Source: GCA-002282575 sp964519885 (GTDB lineage Bacteria > Pseudomonadota > Gammaproteobacteria > Thiomicrospirales > Thiomicrospiraceae). From it: DNA of 64,000 nucleotides. Positions 44,515 through 52,369 of this stretch are shown piece after piece (the stretch's first letter is position 1; each line of letters opens with the position of its first letter). The notes beneath the pieces were generated by a model. That model was given only the letters and a program-made list of their open reading frames with translations. It had not been told where the DNA came from and ran no database searches. A program made the translations under genes and the position numbers. Where the stretch lies: positions 14,908 to 78,907 of the forward strand of contig CAZFLX010000009.1 of NCBI GenBank assembly GCA_964519885.1. Direction: 5' to 3'.

Positions 44515-44949
44515 ATGCAAAACACCAAACAATTACTGACCTTTATTTTGAATGAAGAAGTCTACGGCGTTGATATTCTGCGCATTCAAGAAATCAAAGA
44601 CGTTGAAAGATGTACACCGATACCCAACACGCCTGCTTGGACACTGGGCGTGATCAACTTACGTGGCTCGGTTGTTCCAGTGTTTGATTTACGCAAAATG
44701 TTTTTTGATTATGACTCCGATAAAGGCGTCATCATTGTACTCAGAGTGAATAATAACGGTAAAGCAAAAGTCGTTGGTATCGTTGTCGATTCGGTATCTA
44801 ACACAGAGTTTGCCAATCTAGATGAATTACAACCAGCGCCCAAAAAAGATGGCGAAGCCAAGAACATTTTTGTTGAAGGCTTAGTTTCAATCGAAGGGCG
44901 TATGGTAATTTTGACAGATATTGATAAAATAGATTTCTTCAGGGAGTAA
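44515..44949 (+). CDS. cheW: Chemotaxis coupling protein CheW
   Basis: CheW couples receptors to CheA. The 144-residue protein has the double SH3-like beta-barrel pattern with LTFILNEEVYGVDILRIQEI, PNTPAWTLGVINLRGSVVPVFDLR and GIVVDSVSNTEF, all typical. ATG 44515 with AGGGAAAG upstream is preferred over a TTG at 44497 that overlaps cheA. It lies 10 bp after cheA and 6 bp before the STAS gene. Confidence 0.95.
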   Translation: MQNTKQLLTFILNEEVYGVDILRIQEIKDVERCTPIPNTPAWTLGVINLRGSVVPVFDLRKMFFDYDSDKGVIIVLRVNNNGKAKVVGIVVDSVSNTEFANLDELQPAPKKDGEAKNIFVEGLVSIEGRMVILTDIDKIDFFRE

Positions 44950-44955
44950 CCAGAC

Positions 44956-45177
44956 ATGGAAGAACTAACCTACAAGAGTATCATGACTGATCATTCCGTA
45001 TTTATTAACTGGTTAGCCTCTGCTGACTTAAAGACCTCTGTTGCAAAAATTGCAAAAATCGATACAGCAGGTGCGCAGATTCTGCTGGGTTTGCTTCAAC
45101 AAGAAAAGATCACGTTTGCAGACTTATCGGAATCGCTACAAAACGAATTATCATTTTTAGGAGTAAGTAATGGCTAA
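44956..45177 (+). CDS. Small STAS-domain-like protein
   Basis: The 73-residue product has the core of a STAS domain: KIDTAGAQILLGLLQQEK is the conserved loop-helix around the site where anti-sigma antagonists are phosphorylated, but here Thr/Ala stand where Ser is common. It is shorter than typical STAS proteins (about 100 aa). It overlaps cheY by 8 bp and follows cheW closely, so it belongs to the chemosensory operon. Its likely role is as a regulatory partner; this is inferred only from position. Confidence 0.7.
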   Translation: MEELTYKSIMTDHSVFINWLASADLKTSVAKIAKIDTAGAQILLGLLQQEKITFADLSESLQNELSFLGVSNG

Positions 45178-45532
45178 AAAAATTTTAGCGGTTGACGATT
45201 CAAAATCGATGCGCCAAATGGTGGCTATGACGTTAAAAAGCGCAGGATTTGATGTGGTTGAAGCTGAAGATGGCGTCGATGCCCTAAACAAAGCCAATGC
45301 AACTCAATTCGACTTGGTATTAACCGACATTAACATGCCTAATATGAACGGTATTGAACTGACCACCAAACTGCGTGGATTGGGTAATTACCGTCTAACA
45401 CCAATCATTTGTTTAACCACTGAGTCTTCAGATGATATGAAAGGTAAGGGTAAAGCCGCGGGGGCGACGGGTTGGATTGTTAAGCCTTTCAGCCCAGAAA
45501 AGCTGTTAGCAACCATTAATCGTGTGATCTAA
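45170..45532 (+). CDS. cheY: CheY-type single-domain response regulator
   Basis: The 120-residue protein is a lone receiver: acidic pair D9-D10 in AVDDSKSMR, phospho-acceptor D53 in VLTDINMPNMNG, Thr in ICLTTESS and Lys in WIVKPFSPEKL. This variant (DDSKSMR, GATGWIVKPF) is usual for CheA-partnered CheYs. ATG 45170 overlaps the STAS gene. It ends the operon, followed by a strong terminator. Whether it controls flagella, pili or something else is not shown by the sequence. Confidence 0.95.
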   Translation: MAKKILAVDDSKSMRQMVAMTLKSAGFDVVEAEDGVDALNKANATQFDLVLTDINMPNMNGIELTTKLRGLGNYRLTPIICLTTESSDDMKGKGKAAGATGWIVKPFSPEKLLATINRVI

Positions 45533-45593
45533 TTCAGAGAAGATCTTTTGAATTGCTGAATGCTTTTTGGCAATGAATCTATCTCTCATTATT

Positions 45594-45622
45594 AAAGCAG
45601 ACTTTATCGTCTGCTTTTTTGT
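45594..45622 (+). terminator. Rho-independent terminator of the che operon
   Basis: AAAGCAGAC pairs with GTCTGCTTT around a six-base loop and is followed by a T-run, 60 bp after the cheY stop. Confidence 0.85.
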
Positions 45623-45689
45623 TTCATTGAGTTTTAAATGTAACCCAATGAAAATAAAGACACTAGGCCATCAATTAAGATGTTGTCGA

Positions 45690-46010
45690 TTAAGTGGTGC
45701 CATCCATCATGCTCATTAGCATGTGGCTATTTGCTTGGGCATCGAGTAATGCCACAGCAGACCAAAACCATCCCCCTGTCCGCAAAAAGCGTCTAGCAAC
45801 ATAAAACATAGACTCAACGCGAATAATGGCGATTCCGCCAACATACTCCCTAACCATGAGCGCATCTGACGCTTCAAAAAAGCAACACCGCTTATTCAGC
45901 GACCAATGAAGATAAGGATCAAAAGGAGCCAGCGCGCCACCCACTTCAGCTAAAATCATATCTAACTGTTGAAGCATTGCTGAATCTTGACATTCTTTCT
46001 GTATTTGCAT
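45690..46010 (-). CDS. Hypothetical protein (106 aa)
   Basis: I do not recognise this protein. It has an acidic helical start, a Cys-Cys pair within LNKRCCFFEAS, a central beta-rich stretch (YVGGIAIIRVESMFYVARRFL) and a Met-rich end. No signal peptide or clear membrane span. ATG 46010 has AGGAAAA upstream, which supports translation. It stands alone between the che operon and a lipoprotein gene; the intergenic region upstream holds a 12-bp palindrome. Confidence 0.6.
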   Translation of the reverse strand: MQIQKECQDSAMLQQLDMILAEVGGALAPFDPYLHWSLNKRCCFFEASDALMVREYVGGIAIIRVESMFYVARRFLRTGGWFWSAVALLDAQANSHMLMSMMDGTT

Positions 46011-46121
46011 TTATTTTTCCTAACATTCAAAGCTGGCATCAAAAAACCACCAACATAAAGCCATTTGCTAAGCCAAGTCGCACCAGTTTTTGCTAGCTAA
46101 ACCACTTAGTGTGTTACCGAT

Positions 46122-46133
46122 TTGTCATGACAA
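46122..46133. promoter_or_regulatory. Perfect 12-bp palindrome TTGTCATGACAA
   Basis: This lies in the 139-bp gap between two minus-strand genes, about 110 bp upstream of the hypothetical gene's start and just downstream of the lipoprotein stop. It could be an operator; no T-run supports a terminator. Confidence 0.3.
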
Positions 46134-46149
46134 GGCTTTACCTAACAAC

Positions 46150-46653
46150 TCAGTAAGGAGCCACTCGGTATTTACCCGATTGTATTAACACTCTGACTGC
46201 TTGACCTGCTGTAAAGACTTCGTCACTCGCTTGGACAATCGACATAATTTGGCCCGTATCATCCATTTGTACAGTAAGCTCGACCGCATTCTCTTTATTA
46301 GAGGCTTTTTCAACTGCAGAACCCGCAATCGCACCGACGGTAGCACCAATCAACCCGCCCAAAACGGCTTCAGTTCCTTTACCCGATCCCATTTGAGAGC
46401 CAGCTACGCCACCAATAGCACCGCCGGCAAGCGCACCCGTGTTGGTATTCGATGACGTTTCAATTTGAACCGGTCTTACTGACAGCAGCTTTGCCAACTT
46501 AACTTCTTGGGGCTTTAGTGCTTCACTCGATTTGTAAATACTACCCGATGGCGCTGAGGGTGAACACCCTTGAATCAGTATCGTGGAAGCCAATAACGTC
46601 ATGACTAACGCTGGTTTTTTAAACACACACCCTCTCCCATTACATGATGACAT
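46150..46653 (-). CDS. Glycine-zipper lipoprotein (SlyB/17-kDa antigen type)
   Basis: The N-terminus has a lipoprotein signal with lipobox LIQGC; then comes a glycine-zipper double membrane-spanning motif (GALAGGAIGGVAGSQMG and AVLGGLIGATVGAIAGS) and a C-terminal beta domain ending in VLIQSGKYRVAP. Such outer-membrane lipoproteins stabilise the envelope or act in stress. ATG 46653 is taken; a TTG at 46665 is the alternative, and the start before the signal is not firmly fixed. Confidence 0.85.
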   Translation of the reverse strand: MSSCNGRGCVFKKPALVMTLLASTILIQGCSPSAPSGSIYKSSEALKPQEVKLAKLLSVRPVQIETSSNTNTGALAGGAIGGVAGSQMGSGKGTEAVLGGLIGATVGAIAGSAVEKASNKENAVELTVQMDDTGQIMSIVQASDEVFTAGQAVRVLIQSGKYRVAPY

Positions 46654-46797
46654 CTTTAACCGCAACAGTATGCCAGCCAGACAAGCACATCACAAGAGGA
46701 AAATTTATAAAAACACCCCTAAGCCTAAGTTCATCGCCACTTTCATCCTAGCAAACGTCAATAACGAGCAAGTTTATGGAAATAATGTAATTTTTCA

Positions 46798-46826
46798 GTG
46801 CAAAAGGCTAGCTTATTCGCTATAAT
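46798..46826 (+). promoter_or_regulatory. Promoter of infA
   Basis: A perfect -10 TATAAT at 46821-46826 stands 17 bp after a weak -35 (GTGCAA at 46798-46803), giving a leader of roughly 27 nt. Confidence 0.45.
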
Positions 46827-46859
46827 TTAATATTTACTATATCTATCGGCTTTGGGCAA

Positions 46860-47078
46860 ATGAGCAAAGAAGACGTCATCGAATTTGAAGGCACTGTGAG
46901 TGAAGTACTACCGAACACTATGTTTCGCGTTACTTTAGAAAATGGACACTCTGTGTTAGCGCACATTTCTGGAAAAATGCGTAAAAACTACATCCGCATT
47001 TTAGCAGGCGACAAGGTAAAAGTTGAATTAACACCTTACGACCTCACCAAAGGACGCATCACCTTCCGCGTGAAATAA
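46860..47078 (+). CDS. infA: Translation initiation factor IF-1
   Basis: IF-1 binds the ribosomal A site during initiation. The 72-residue protein is the complete OB fold (MSKEDVIEFEGTVSEVLPN, FRVTLENGHSVLAHISGKMRKNYIRI, GRITFRVK), at its invariant length. ATG 46860 has a weak ribosome site, as is common for infA. It is monocistronic with its own promoter and terminator. Confidence 0.97.
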   Translation: MSKEDVIEFEGTVSEVLPNTMFRVTLENGHSVLAHISGKMRKNYIRILAGDKVKVELTPYDLTKGRITFRVK

Positions 47079-47109
47079 TTGATCATCTTTTCACGATTGC
47101 GTTATTTAA

Positions 47110-47131
47110 AGCCCCTTCAATGGGGTTTTTT
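47110..47131 (+). terminator. Rho-independent terminator of infA
   Basis: AGCCCC, a short loop and GGGG are followed by six T, 30 bp after the infA stop. Confidence 0.8.
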
Positions 47132-47168
47132 ATTGCCTTGGAAGTTACACACAAGCACAAGAAGCCAT

Positions 47169-47199
47169 AAAAAAACCGCCAGTTGTATGTGGCGGTTTT
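47169..47199 (-). terminator. Rho-independent terminator of the DUF2892 gene
   Basis: On the minus strand AAAACCGCC pairs with GGCGGTTTT around a ten-base loop, followed by a T-run; it lies 30 bp after the stop of the DUF2892 gene. The A-tract on the other side may let it act on infA read-through as well. Confidence 0.8.
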
Positions 47200-47228
47200 C
47201 TCATTGACTTGTCACGATTGGATCATGC

Positions 47229-47483
47229 TTAGTGTGAACCACAGCCACCCGAACCGCATCCAGCATCAGCGCTGTCTTTGAAACCCATTTTACGTAAGAT
47301 TTTATCTAAAGGGCAAAAACCTGTGAAAGCAAATTGAAATAAATTGAAACCCACAAAAGCGGTCAACCATAACCAGTTGAGTTCAGTCATATCAACCGTA
47401 GCAGACATGTGTGCCAGTAAAATGGTGATCATAATCATTAAACCTGCAAACAGGTTAATCACGCGAGAAATCGTCATAAACAT
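47229..47483 (-). CDS. DUF2892 family membrane protein with Cys-rich tail
   Basis: The 84-residue protein has two membrane spans (about 5-25 and 35-55) and the family's inner-membrane pattern (NLFQFAFTGFCPLDKILRKMGFK). The last ten residues, GCGSGGCGSH, carry two Cys and a His in a glycine context and could bind a metal or carry persulfide, which is inference. ATG 47483 with AAAGGATCC. DUF2892 spans are often joined to rhodanese domains; here the protein stands alone. Confidence 0.85.
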   Translation of the reverse strand: MFMTISRVINLFAGLMIMITILLAHMSATVDMTELNWLWLTAFVGFNLFQFAFTGFCPLDKILRKMGFKDSADAGCGSGGCGSH

Positions 47484-47678
47484 GGATCCTTTATTAGAAA
47501 ATTCTAATATTATACCGAAATAGGCACGAAAGTGTAAGTCGTCTCGCTGAACCCTAAAGCTATCGGTTATACTGGCAGACCAACAGCTAACAACCCAAAA
47601 AAAGTGTGCATAATGAGCTTATAGAACAACAATCACGCGCGTTGTTGATCCAGCAAATGGTATGAAGGGAAACAAAAG

Positions 47679-49046
47679 ATGAAACAAATGAGTCGAAATC
47701 CATGGACAGGTGAGATTGTTGCCGAAATCAGTTTAACCAACCATGCCGAATTGGAACAAACCCTGCAAAAAACTCATTTGGCTTATAAGAGCTGGTATAA
47801 ACACCACGCCATCTTCGAACGTGTAGAACCCGTTCAAAGACTCGCTCAGCTGCTAAGACAACAACGAGAGAGCTTAGCGCTTATCATTACGCAAGAAATG
47901 GGCAAACGCTATGTTGAATCTCTTGCCGAAATCGACAAATGTGCTTGGTTATGTGATGTTTACGCCAACCATAGTGAAGCTTGGTTAGAACCAGAACATA
48001 TCACAACCGAATCGCGCAAAAGTTTTGTGCAACCCATTCCGCTCGGCGTAGTGTTATTAGTTATGCCTTGGAATTTTCCCTTTTGGCAAGTCATTCGTGC
48101 CGCCATTCCAACCATCTTAGCCGGCAATGCAACCATCCTCAAACATGCCAGTAATGTCCCGAGATGCGCCCTCGCACTCAAAACTTTGTTTGACGAGGCT
48201 GGCTTCAAGGAAGGCTTATTTTCAGTGATCTTTGTTCAGGGTGCAGAGGTGACACCCCTAGTGAGTCATCCTTACATCCGCGGTGTCAGTTTAACAGGCA
48301 GTGAATCGGCTGGACGTGCCGTGGCAGAATTGGCAGCAACAAACTTCAAAAAAGTAGTGCTAGAGTTAGGCGGATCAGATCCGTTTATCGTGCTGGAAGA
48401 TGCTAACTTGAACTTAGCCTTAGACACGGCCATTCAATCACGTTTTGCCAATGCGGGACAAAGCTGTATTGCCGCAAAACGTTTTATTATTGATAAATAT
48501 CACTATGCTGACTTTTGTGAAGCGCTAACTGAACGCATTCAACAGCTGAAAATGGGTGACCCAATGGATGCCGACACAGACATAGCCCCACTGGCTCGCC
48601 CTCAGCATTGTGACGAGTTACATCAACAAGTCATCGCTACGCAACAAGCCGGCGCCAGACTCTGTTGTGGCGGCAATACTTGGTCACAACACAACGGCTG
48701 TTATGAACCGACTTTGTTAGCAGAAGCAATGCCCGGCATGACCGCATTTGATGAAGAAACCTTTGGTCCCGTTGCTACCATTACCAAAGCCAGCGATATT
48801 CAACACGCCATTTCCTTAGCCAATAGCAGTCATTTTGGCTTAGGTTCAACTGTCTTTACTCAAGACAGCACCACCGCTCAAACCGTCGCAGAAAATCTGC
48901 GCACGGGTTGCACCTATATCAATGGTTTAATGAAATCCGATCCACGTTTGCCTTTTGGTGGCACGGGTAATTCGGGTGTGGGTCGAGAAATGGGGCGCTT
49001 GGGGCTATTAGAATTTACTAACCTGAAAACCATTATCCATAGTTAA
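47679..49046 (+). CDS. NAD(P)-dependent aldehyde dehydrogenase (succinate-semialdehyde dehydrogenase type)
   Basis: The 455-residue enzyme has the catalytic Cys C263 in NAGQSCIAAKRF, the general base E229 in VVLELGGSDPF and N132 in MPWNFPFW. The GQSCIAAKRFI context, short N-terminus and FGGTGNSGVGREMG ending are those of the succinate-semialdehyde dehydrogenase (Sad/GabD-like) branch. Such enzymes oxidise succinate semialdehyde to succinate. No transaminase is beside it, so the physiological aldehyde is uncertain. ATG 47679. It is convergent with the methyltransferase gene. Confidence 0.88.
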   Translation: MKQMSRNPWTGEIVAEISLTNHAELEQTLQKTHLAYKSWYKHHAIFERVEPVQRLAQLLRQQRESLALIITQEMGKRYVESLAEIDKCAWLCDVYANHSEAWLEPEHITTESRKSFVQPIPLGVVLLVMPWNFPFWQVIRAAIPTILAGNATILKHASNVPRCALALKTLFDEAGFKEGLFSVIFVQGAEVTPLVSHPYIRGVSLTGSESAGRAVAELAATNFKKVVLELGGSDPFIVLEDANLNLALDTAIQSRFANAGQSCIAAKRFIIDKYHYADFCEALTERIQQLKMGDPMDADTDIAPLARPQHCDELHQQVIATQQAGARLCCGGNTWSQHNGCYEPTLLAEAMPGMTAFDEETFGPVATITKASDIQHAISLANSSHFGLGSTVFTQDSTTAQTVAENLRTGCTYINGLMKSDPRLPFGGTGNSGVGREMGRLGLLEFTNLKTIIHS

Positions 49047-49098
49047 GTCATCAATGCCACAAAGGGCGCCTTGTGTTCTGCGGTGTTACCCATTATTT

Positions 49099-49932
49099 TC
49101 ACTTTTTTCTGGCAATAAAAGCCGACATCGGGCGTCCATCAGCTAGGGTAATGACTTCATCCAGTAAAATCTGGTAATCGAAAAACACTTTTGCCAACTC
49201 ATGCGGCGCAAGCAGAAAACGTGGATTTTTTGGGCTACCAAAGACCTCACACCCCTGCATAAAGGTGTGATACACCATATAGCCTTGAGGCGCTAACAAG
49301 CGATTGAATACTGGAAATAATGTACGGTGCAAATAACGCGCCACATGAATCAGACCGACACTCGCATCTGCCAAATCGCTAAAAGGGTCCTCAATTTGCT
49401 CACAGTCTCTTTGCCAAGTGCTGATTGAAACCTGTTGGCGTGTCGCTAGTGCCTGAGCTTTTTCCAGCATTTCTGAACGCAAATCAATCCCTGTCATCTG
49501 CCACCCATGCATGGCTAAATAAACCAAATCTCGCCCTGACCCACAGCCTATATCCAACCCTCTGACCAACACCCTATCTTTAGGCGCTGACACTCGCTCG
49601 GCAAAAAGCCTCACCAGCGCAGAAGGACGCCAAGCATAAGCCAAGCTTTTTCCTGTTGCGAATGCATGATCTTGTTTAAGCTGTTGTTCAAAGGCTTCAG
49701 ACCATAATTGCAACCGGACTTTGTTGTAATCTTTTGATTGAACCCAAGCTTGCAATTGCTGAGTTTGCGTCGTGTTGTGAACCATCATCATCGCTTGCTG
49801 TGTCTCTGGCAATTCATACTGGCGGTCTGACAAGGAGGCTAAGCCGTCAAAATGAACGCTCCCCTGCTTGTGTCCTTGCAAAAACTCAGCTTGCGGTCGA
49901 ATATCAATGACGATTTGAGTCAGATTTGTCAT
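49099..49932 (-). CDS. Rhodanese-like / SAM methyltransferase fusion
   Basis: Residues 1-85 look like a rhodanese domain (VIDIRPQAEFLQGHKQGSVHF and LPETQQ), but the active-site Cys loop is replaced (MMMVHNTTQTQ), so it should not transfer sulfur. Residues 105-277 are a class I methyltransferase with motif I GLDIGCGSGRDLVYLA and a TehB-like pattern (HVARYLHRTLFP, GYMVYHTF). The natural substrate is not known; tellurite or thiol methylation is possible by analogy. ATG 49932. It stands alone. Confidence 0.8.
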   Translation of the reverse strand: MTNLTQIVIDIRPQAEFLQGHKQGSVHFDGLASLSDRQYELPETQQAMMMVHNTTQTQQLQAWVQSKDYNKVRLQLWSEAFEQQLKQDHAFATGKSLAYAWRPSALVRLFAERVSAPKDRVLVRGLDIGCGSGRDLVYLAMHGWQMTGIDLRSEMLEKAQALATRQQVSISTWQRDCEQIEDPFSDLADASVGLIHVARYLHRTLFPVFNRLLAPQGYMVYHTFMQGCEVFGSPKNPRFLLAPHELAKVFFDYQILLDEVITLADGRPMSAFIARKK

Positions 49933-50051
49933 TAAGATTGAATTCCTTCGTTAAAAATATAAACTTGGTTCAGTTTGTGCTTAGGCATTCACTGACGGAT
50001 TGACGCGAAAAACACCATGAGCAAAAAACGCAATAGAATGACCTAACTTTT

Positions 50052-50885
50052 ATGAACAAACTCGCCACCCTAATCGGCCTAGTGCTTGGCATGATCGTCA
50101 TACTCTCCAGTATGTTCGATTATCAAAACATGCACTTTGTGTCCGCATTTCTTGATGCTCGCTCGGCACTGATCGTCGTGGGTGGGGTGCTGGCAGCCGT
50201 ATTAATCAATTATCCGCTCAACCAATTTCCCTGTCTATTCAAAGGTGTTTGGATTGCTTTGAGTCGAGAAAGTCGTTCGGAGCAACTGGTAATCGATGAG
50301 TTACTCGATCTGGCTATTATCGCACAACGCCAAGGCAAGCTTGCGCTTGAAAAACACCTAGAAAATATTGACCATCGGTTTATTCAACTTAGTATTGCAG
50401 AATTATTAACCAACAGTGATGGCAATGCATTAGCGCGCAATTTACAGAATGAATTATCCAGCATGCAACTCCGTCATGGCAATTGCCAGGAAATGTTTTA
50501 CAACATGGCTTCCTATGCTCCCGCATTTGGTATGTTGGGCACGGTGATGGGACTAATTATGATGATGAGCATGCAAGGCAATACCAACCCAGCTGACAAC
50601 TTCGCCATGAACGAAGGTAACGATGTCATGCAACAATTACTGACCGGCATGGGCGTTGCGTTAGTCACTACTTTTTACGGTGTCTTAATGGCCAATTTAA
50701 TTTTTTTACCCATCGCGGGAAAGCTTAGTAATTTATCGAAACAAGAAATTCGCGAAGCAGAAATCATCGTAGTCGGTATTATGGCCATTCACCGACAAGA
50801 ATCACCACTACGCATTAAAGACGAATTACTCATGTTTGTTTCACAACGTCTGCGAGACGATATAAATGAGCAACGACAAAGATGA
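50052..50885 (+). CDS. MotA/PomA-type stator subunit
   Basis: The 277-residue protein has the four MotA spans (residues about 5-22, 39-56, 152-174, 195-222), the channel prolines P157 (PAFGMLGTVMGL) and P220 (FLPIAG), and the cytoplasmic charged pair R93 and E100 (AQRQGKLALE) that in flagellar stators contacts FliG. This points to an ion-driven torque or energy unit. It overlaps the next gene by 4 bp (ATGA). Two MotB-like genes follow, instead of the usual one. Confidence 0.9.
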   Translation: MNKLATLIGLVLGMIVILSSMFDYQNMHFVSAFLDARSALIVVGGVLAAVLINYPLNQFPCLFKGVWIALSRESRSEQLVIDELLDLAIIAQRQGKLALEKHLENIDHRFIQLSIAELLTNSDGNALARNLQNELSSMQLRHGNCQEMFYNMASYAPAFGMLGTVMGLIMMMSMQGNTNPADNFAMNEGNDVMQQLLTGMGVALVTTFYGVLMANLIFLPIAGKLSNLSKQEIREAEIIVVGIMAIHRQESPLRIKDELLMFVSQRLRDDINEQRQR

Positions 50886-51607
50886 ACGGGCAGCAAACAA
50901 AGTATCTCACTGCTTTTCGTCTTCCCAAAATAGACCGGGAAACAGCCTGGCTGCTTACCTACATTTCCCTGTTTACGTCATTACTGGCTTTTTTCATTCT
51001 GTCGATGAATCTGGTTACACTGGAACAAAACAGCGAAAAGCGTCATTTTCAGAAAGTACAAATGCAACTGTTTAAGCAAACCTTAGCAATGAAAAAGCAA
51101 CTCAAATTGGATTGGTTGCAAATGGAAAATACCGTCAGTAAAGGCATTCGTTTAACCCTACAAACCCAAGACAAAGCTGATGAACTTTTTGCGTTAGGGT
51201 CTGAAAAACTTTCACCCGCTTGGCAAAACAGACTCATTGAGCTGAGCGTCTTACTCGATCAACTTAAACTGCAATCCTTCAGCCAACAACAAGATCAAAC
51301 CATTCAAGCGATGACGCGTGGTTCCAAGCGCTTAAAACTGCAATTACTGGTGGAAGGTCATACCGACGCACAACCGATGAGAAGCGCACGTTTTCCCAGT
51401 AATTGGGAACTATCTACCGCTCGCGCCATGACCATTCAGGAGCTATTGGAACAAAAGCTTCAGCTGCCACCCAGTGTATTTGCCATTGCTGGTTTGGGAA
51501 GTTTTAGACCCAAAGACGATTTGCTCAATTATGCGGACAATCGACGAATTGAAATCTATATTCAACTGAATATCACCTCGAACGGGCAACAGCATGACCA
51601 GTCATGA
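50882..51607 (+). CDS. MotB-like OmpA-domain protein lacking the ion-binding Asp
   Basis: The 241-residue protein has one N-terminal span (WLLTYISLFTSLLAFFIL, residues 23-40), a coiled-coil-like middle and an OmpA/MotB peptidoglycan-binding domain (LVEGHTDAQP, NWELSTARAM). Aligned with the next protein's span (WLLSFGDLVTLLICFFI), the channel Asp is replaced by Ser (S29). It therefore cannot carry ions alone and may pair with the Asp-bearing partner. It overlaps motA-like by 4 bp and the next gene by 14 bp. Confidence 0.85.
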   Translation: MNGQQTKYLTAFRLPKIDRETAWLLTYISLFTSLLAFFILSMNLVTLEQNSEKRHFQKVQMQLFKQTLAMKKQLKLDWLQMENTVSKGIRLTLQTQDKADELFALGSEKLSPAWQNRLIELSVLLDQLKLQSFSQQQDQTIQAMTRGSKRLKLQLLVEGHTDAQPMRSARFPSNWELSTARAMTIQELLEQKLQLPPSVFAIAGLGSFRPKDDLLNYADNRRIEIYIQLNITSNGQQHDQS

Positions 51608-52274
51608 AACAAAAGCCCGTAAAAGCTGGCTACTCTCTTTTGGTGATCTGGTAACACTGTTGATCTGCTTTTTCATCATGACCTTAGTGTTAAACAAAGG
51701 AGATGTCAAACAAGTTCATCAATGGATAGATGGTCAAATCGAACGCAGTTATCAGAAAATGGAACAAGCATTGGCTGCAGAGCAGCTCTCAGGGGTCAGC
51801 CTATCGCGCGATAACGAAGGTATTTTAATCACCATTAATACGCCAGACGCTTTTGAAAGCGCTAAAACGCAACCTTCTGCGACACTCAGCTTACTGCTGC
51901 AACGTATTGCTCAGCAGTTACCTCAACTACCGATCATTCAAGTGCCTCAAACCTATCCCCAACTCATTCAGTCGATGCAAGCTGCCGGACTCAGCTGGCA
52001 TACTGACATTATTGTTGAAGGACACACCGACAATGACGCTATTTCAGCAAACAGCCCGCTCCGCAATAATTGGCAGTTGTCAGCGTTGCGTGCGCAAGCA
52101 GTGATGATGATGCTTCAGCAAGAATCGCAATTAGCACCGGAAGGCTTTAGTGTTGCCGGAAAAGGTGAGTTTGCCCCCCTCATCGACAATAACACCCCAG
52201 AACACAAAGCGCAAAACAGGCGCATACAAATTCGCATTAACGCGGCCCTGTTAAAAAGCACACCGAATGGTTAA
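51594..52274 (+). CDS. MotB-like stator subunit with channel Asp
   Basis: The 226-residue protein has a single span with the conserved ion-carrying Asp, D18 in SFGDLVTLLICFF, followed by a helical linker and an OmpA-type peptidoglycan-binding domain (IVEGHTDNDAIS, NNWQLSALRAQA). It should form the ion channel with the MotA-like protein. Its start overlaps the preceding paralogue by 14 bp, so all three are made together. No flagellar gene is near, so flagellar or other motility or transport use is open. Confidence 0.9.
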   Translation: MTSHETKARKSWLLSFGDLVTLLICFFIMTLVLNKGDVKQVHQWIDGQIERSYQKMEQALAAEQLSGVSLSRDNEGILITINTPDAFESAKTQPSATLSLLLQRIAQQLPQLPIIQVPQTYPQLIQSMQAAGLSWHTDIIVEGHTDNDAISANSPLRNNWQLSALRAQAVMMMLQQESQLAPEGFSVAGKGEFAPLIDNNTPEHKAQNRRIQIRINAALLKSTPNG

Positions 52275-52280
52275 ATTTCC

Positions 52281-52309
52281 TAGGATTAGCGCCTAAATTT
52301 CGCTATAAT
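52281..52309 (+). promoter_or_regulatory. Possible promoter of the aminotransferase gene
   Basis: TATAAT at 52304-52309 follows the MotB-like stop by 30 bp; a -35 box is poor (TAGGAT at 52281-52286). Confidence 0.35.
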
Positions 52310-52369
52310 TATGAACATTTGATTAAATCCATCCAACCCCATTTTCGTAAAAGAGAAGTCATCACCATC

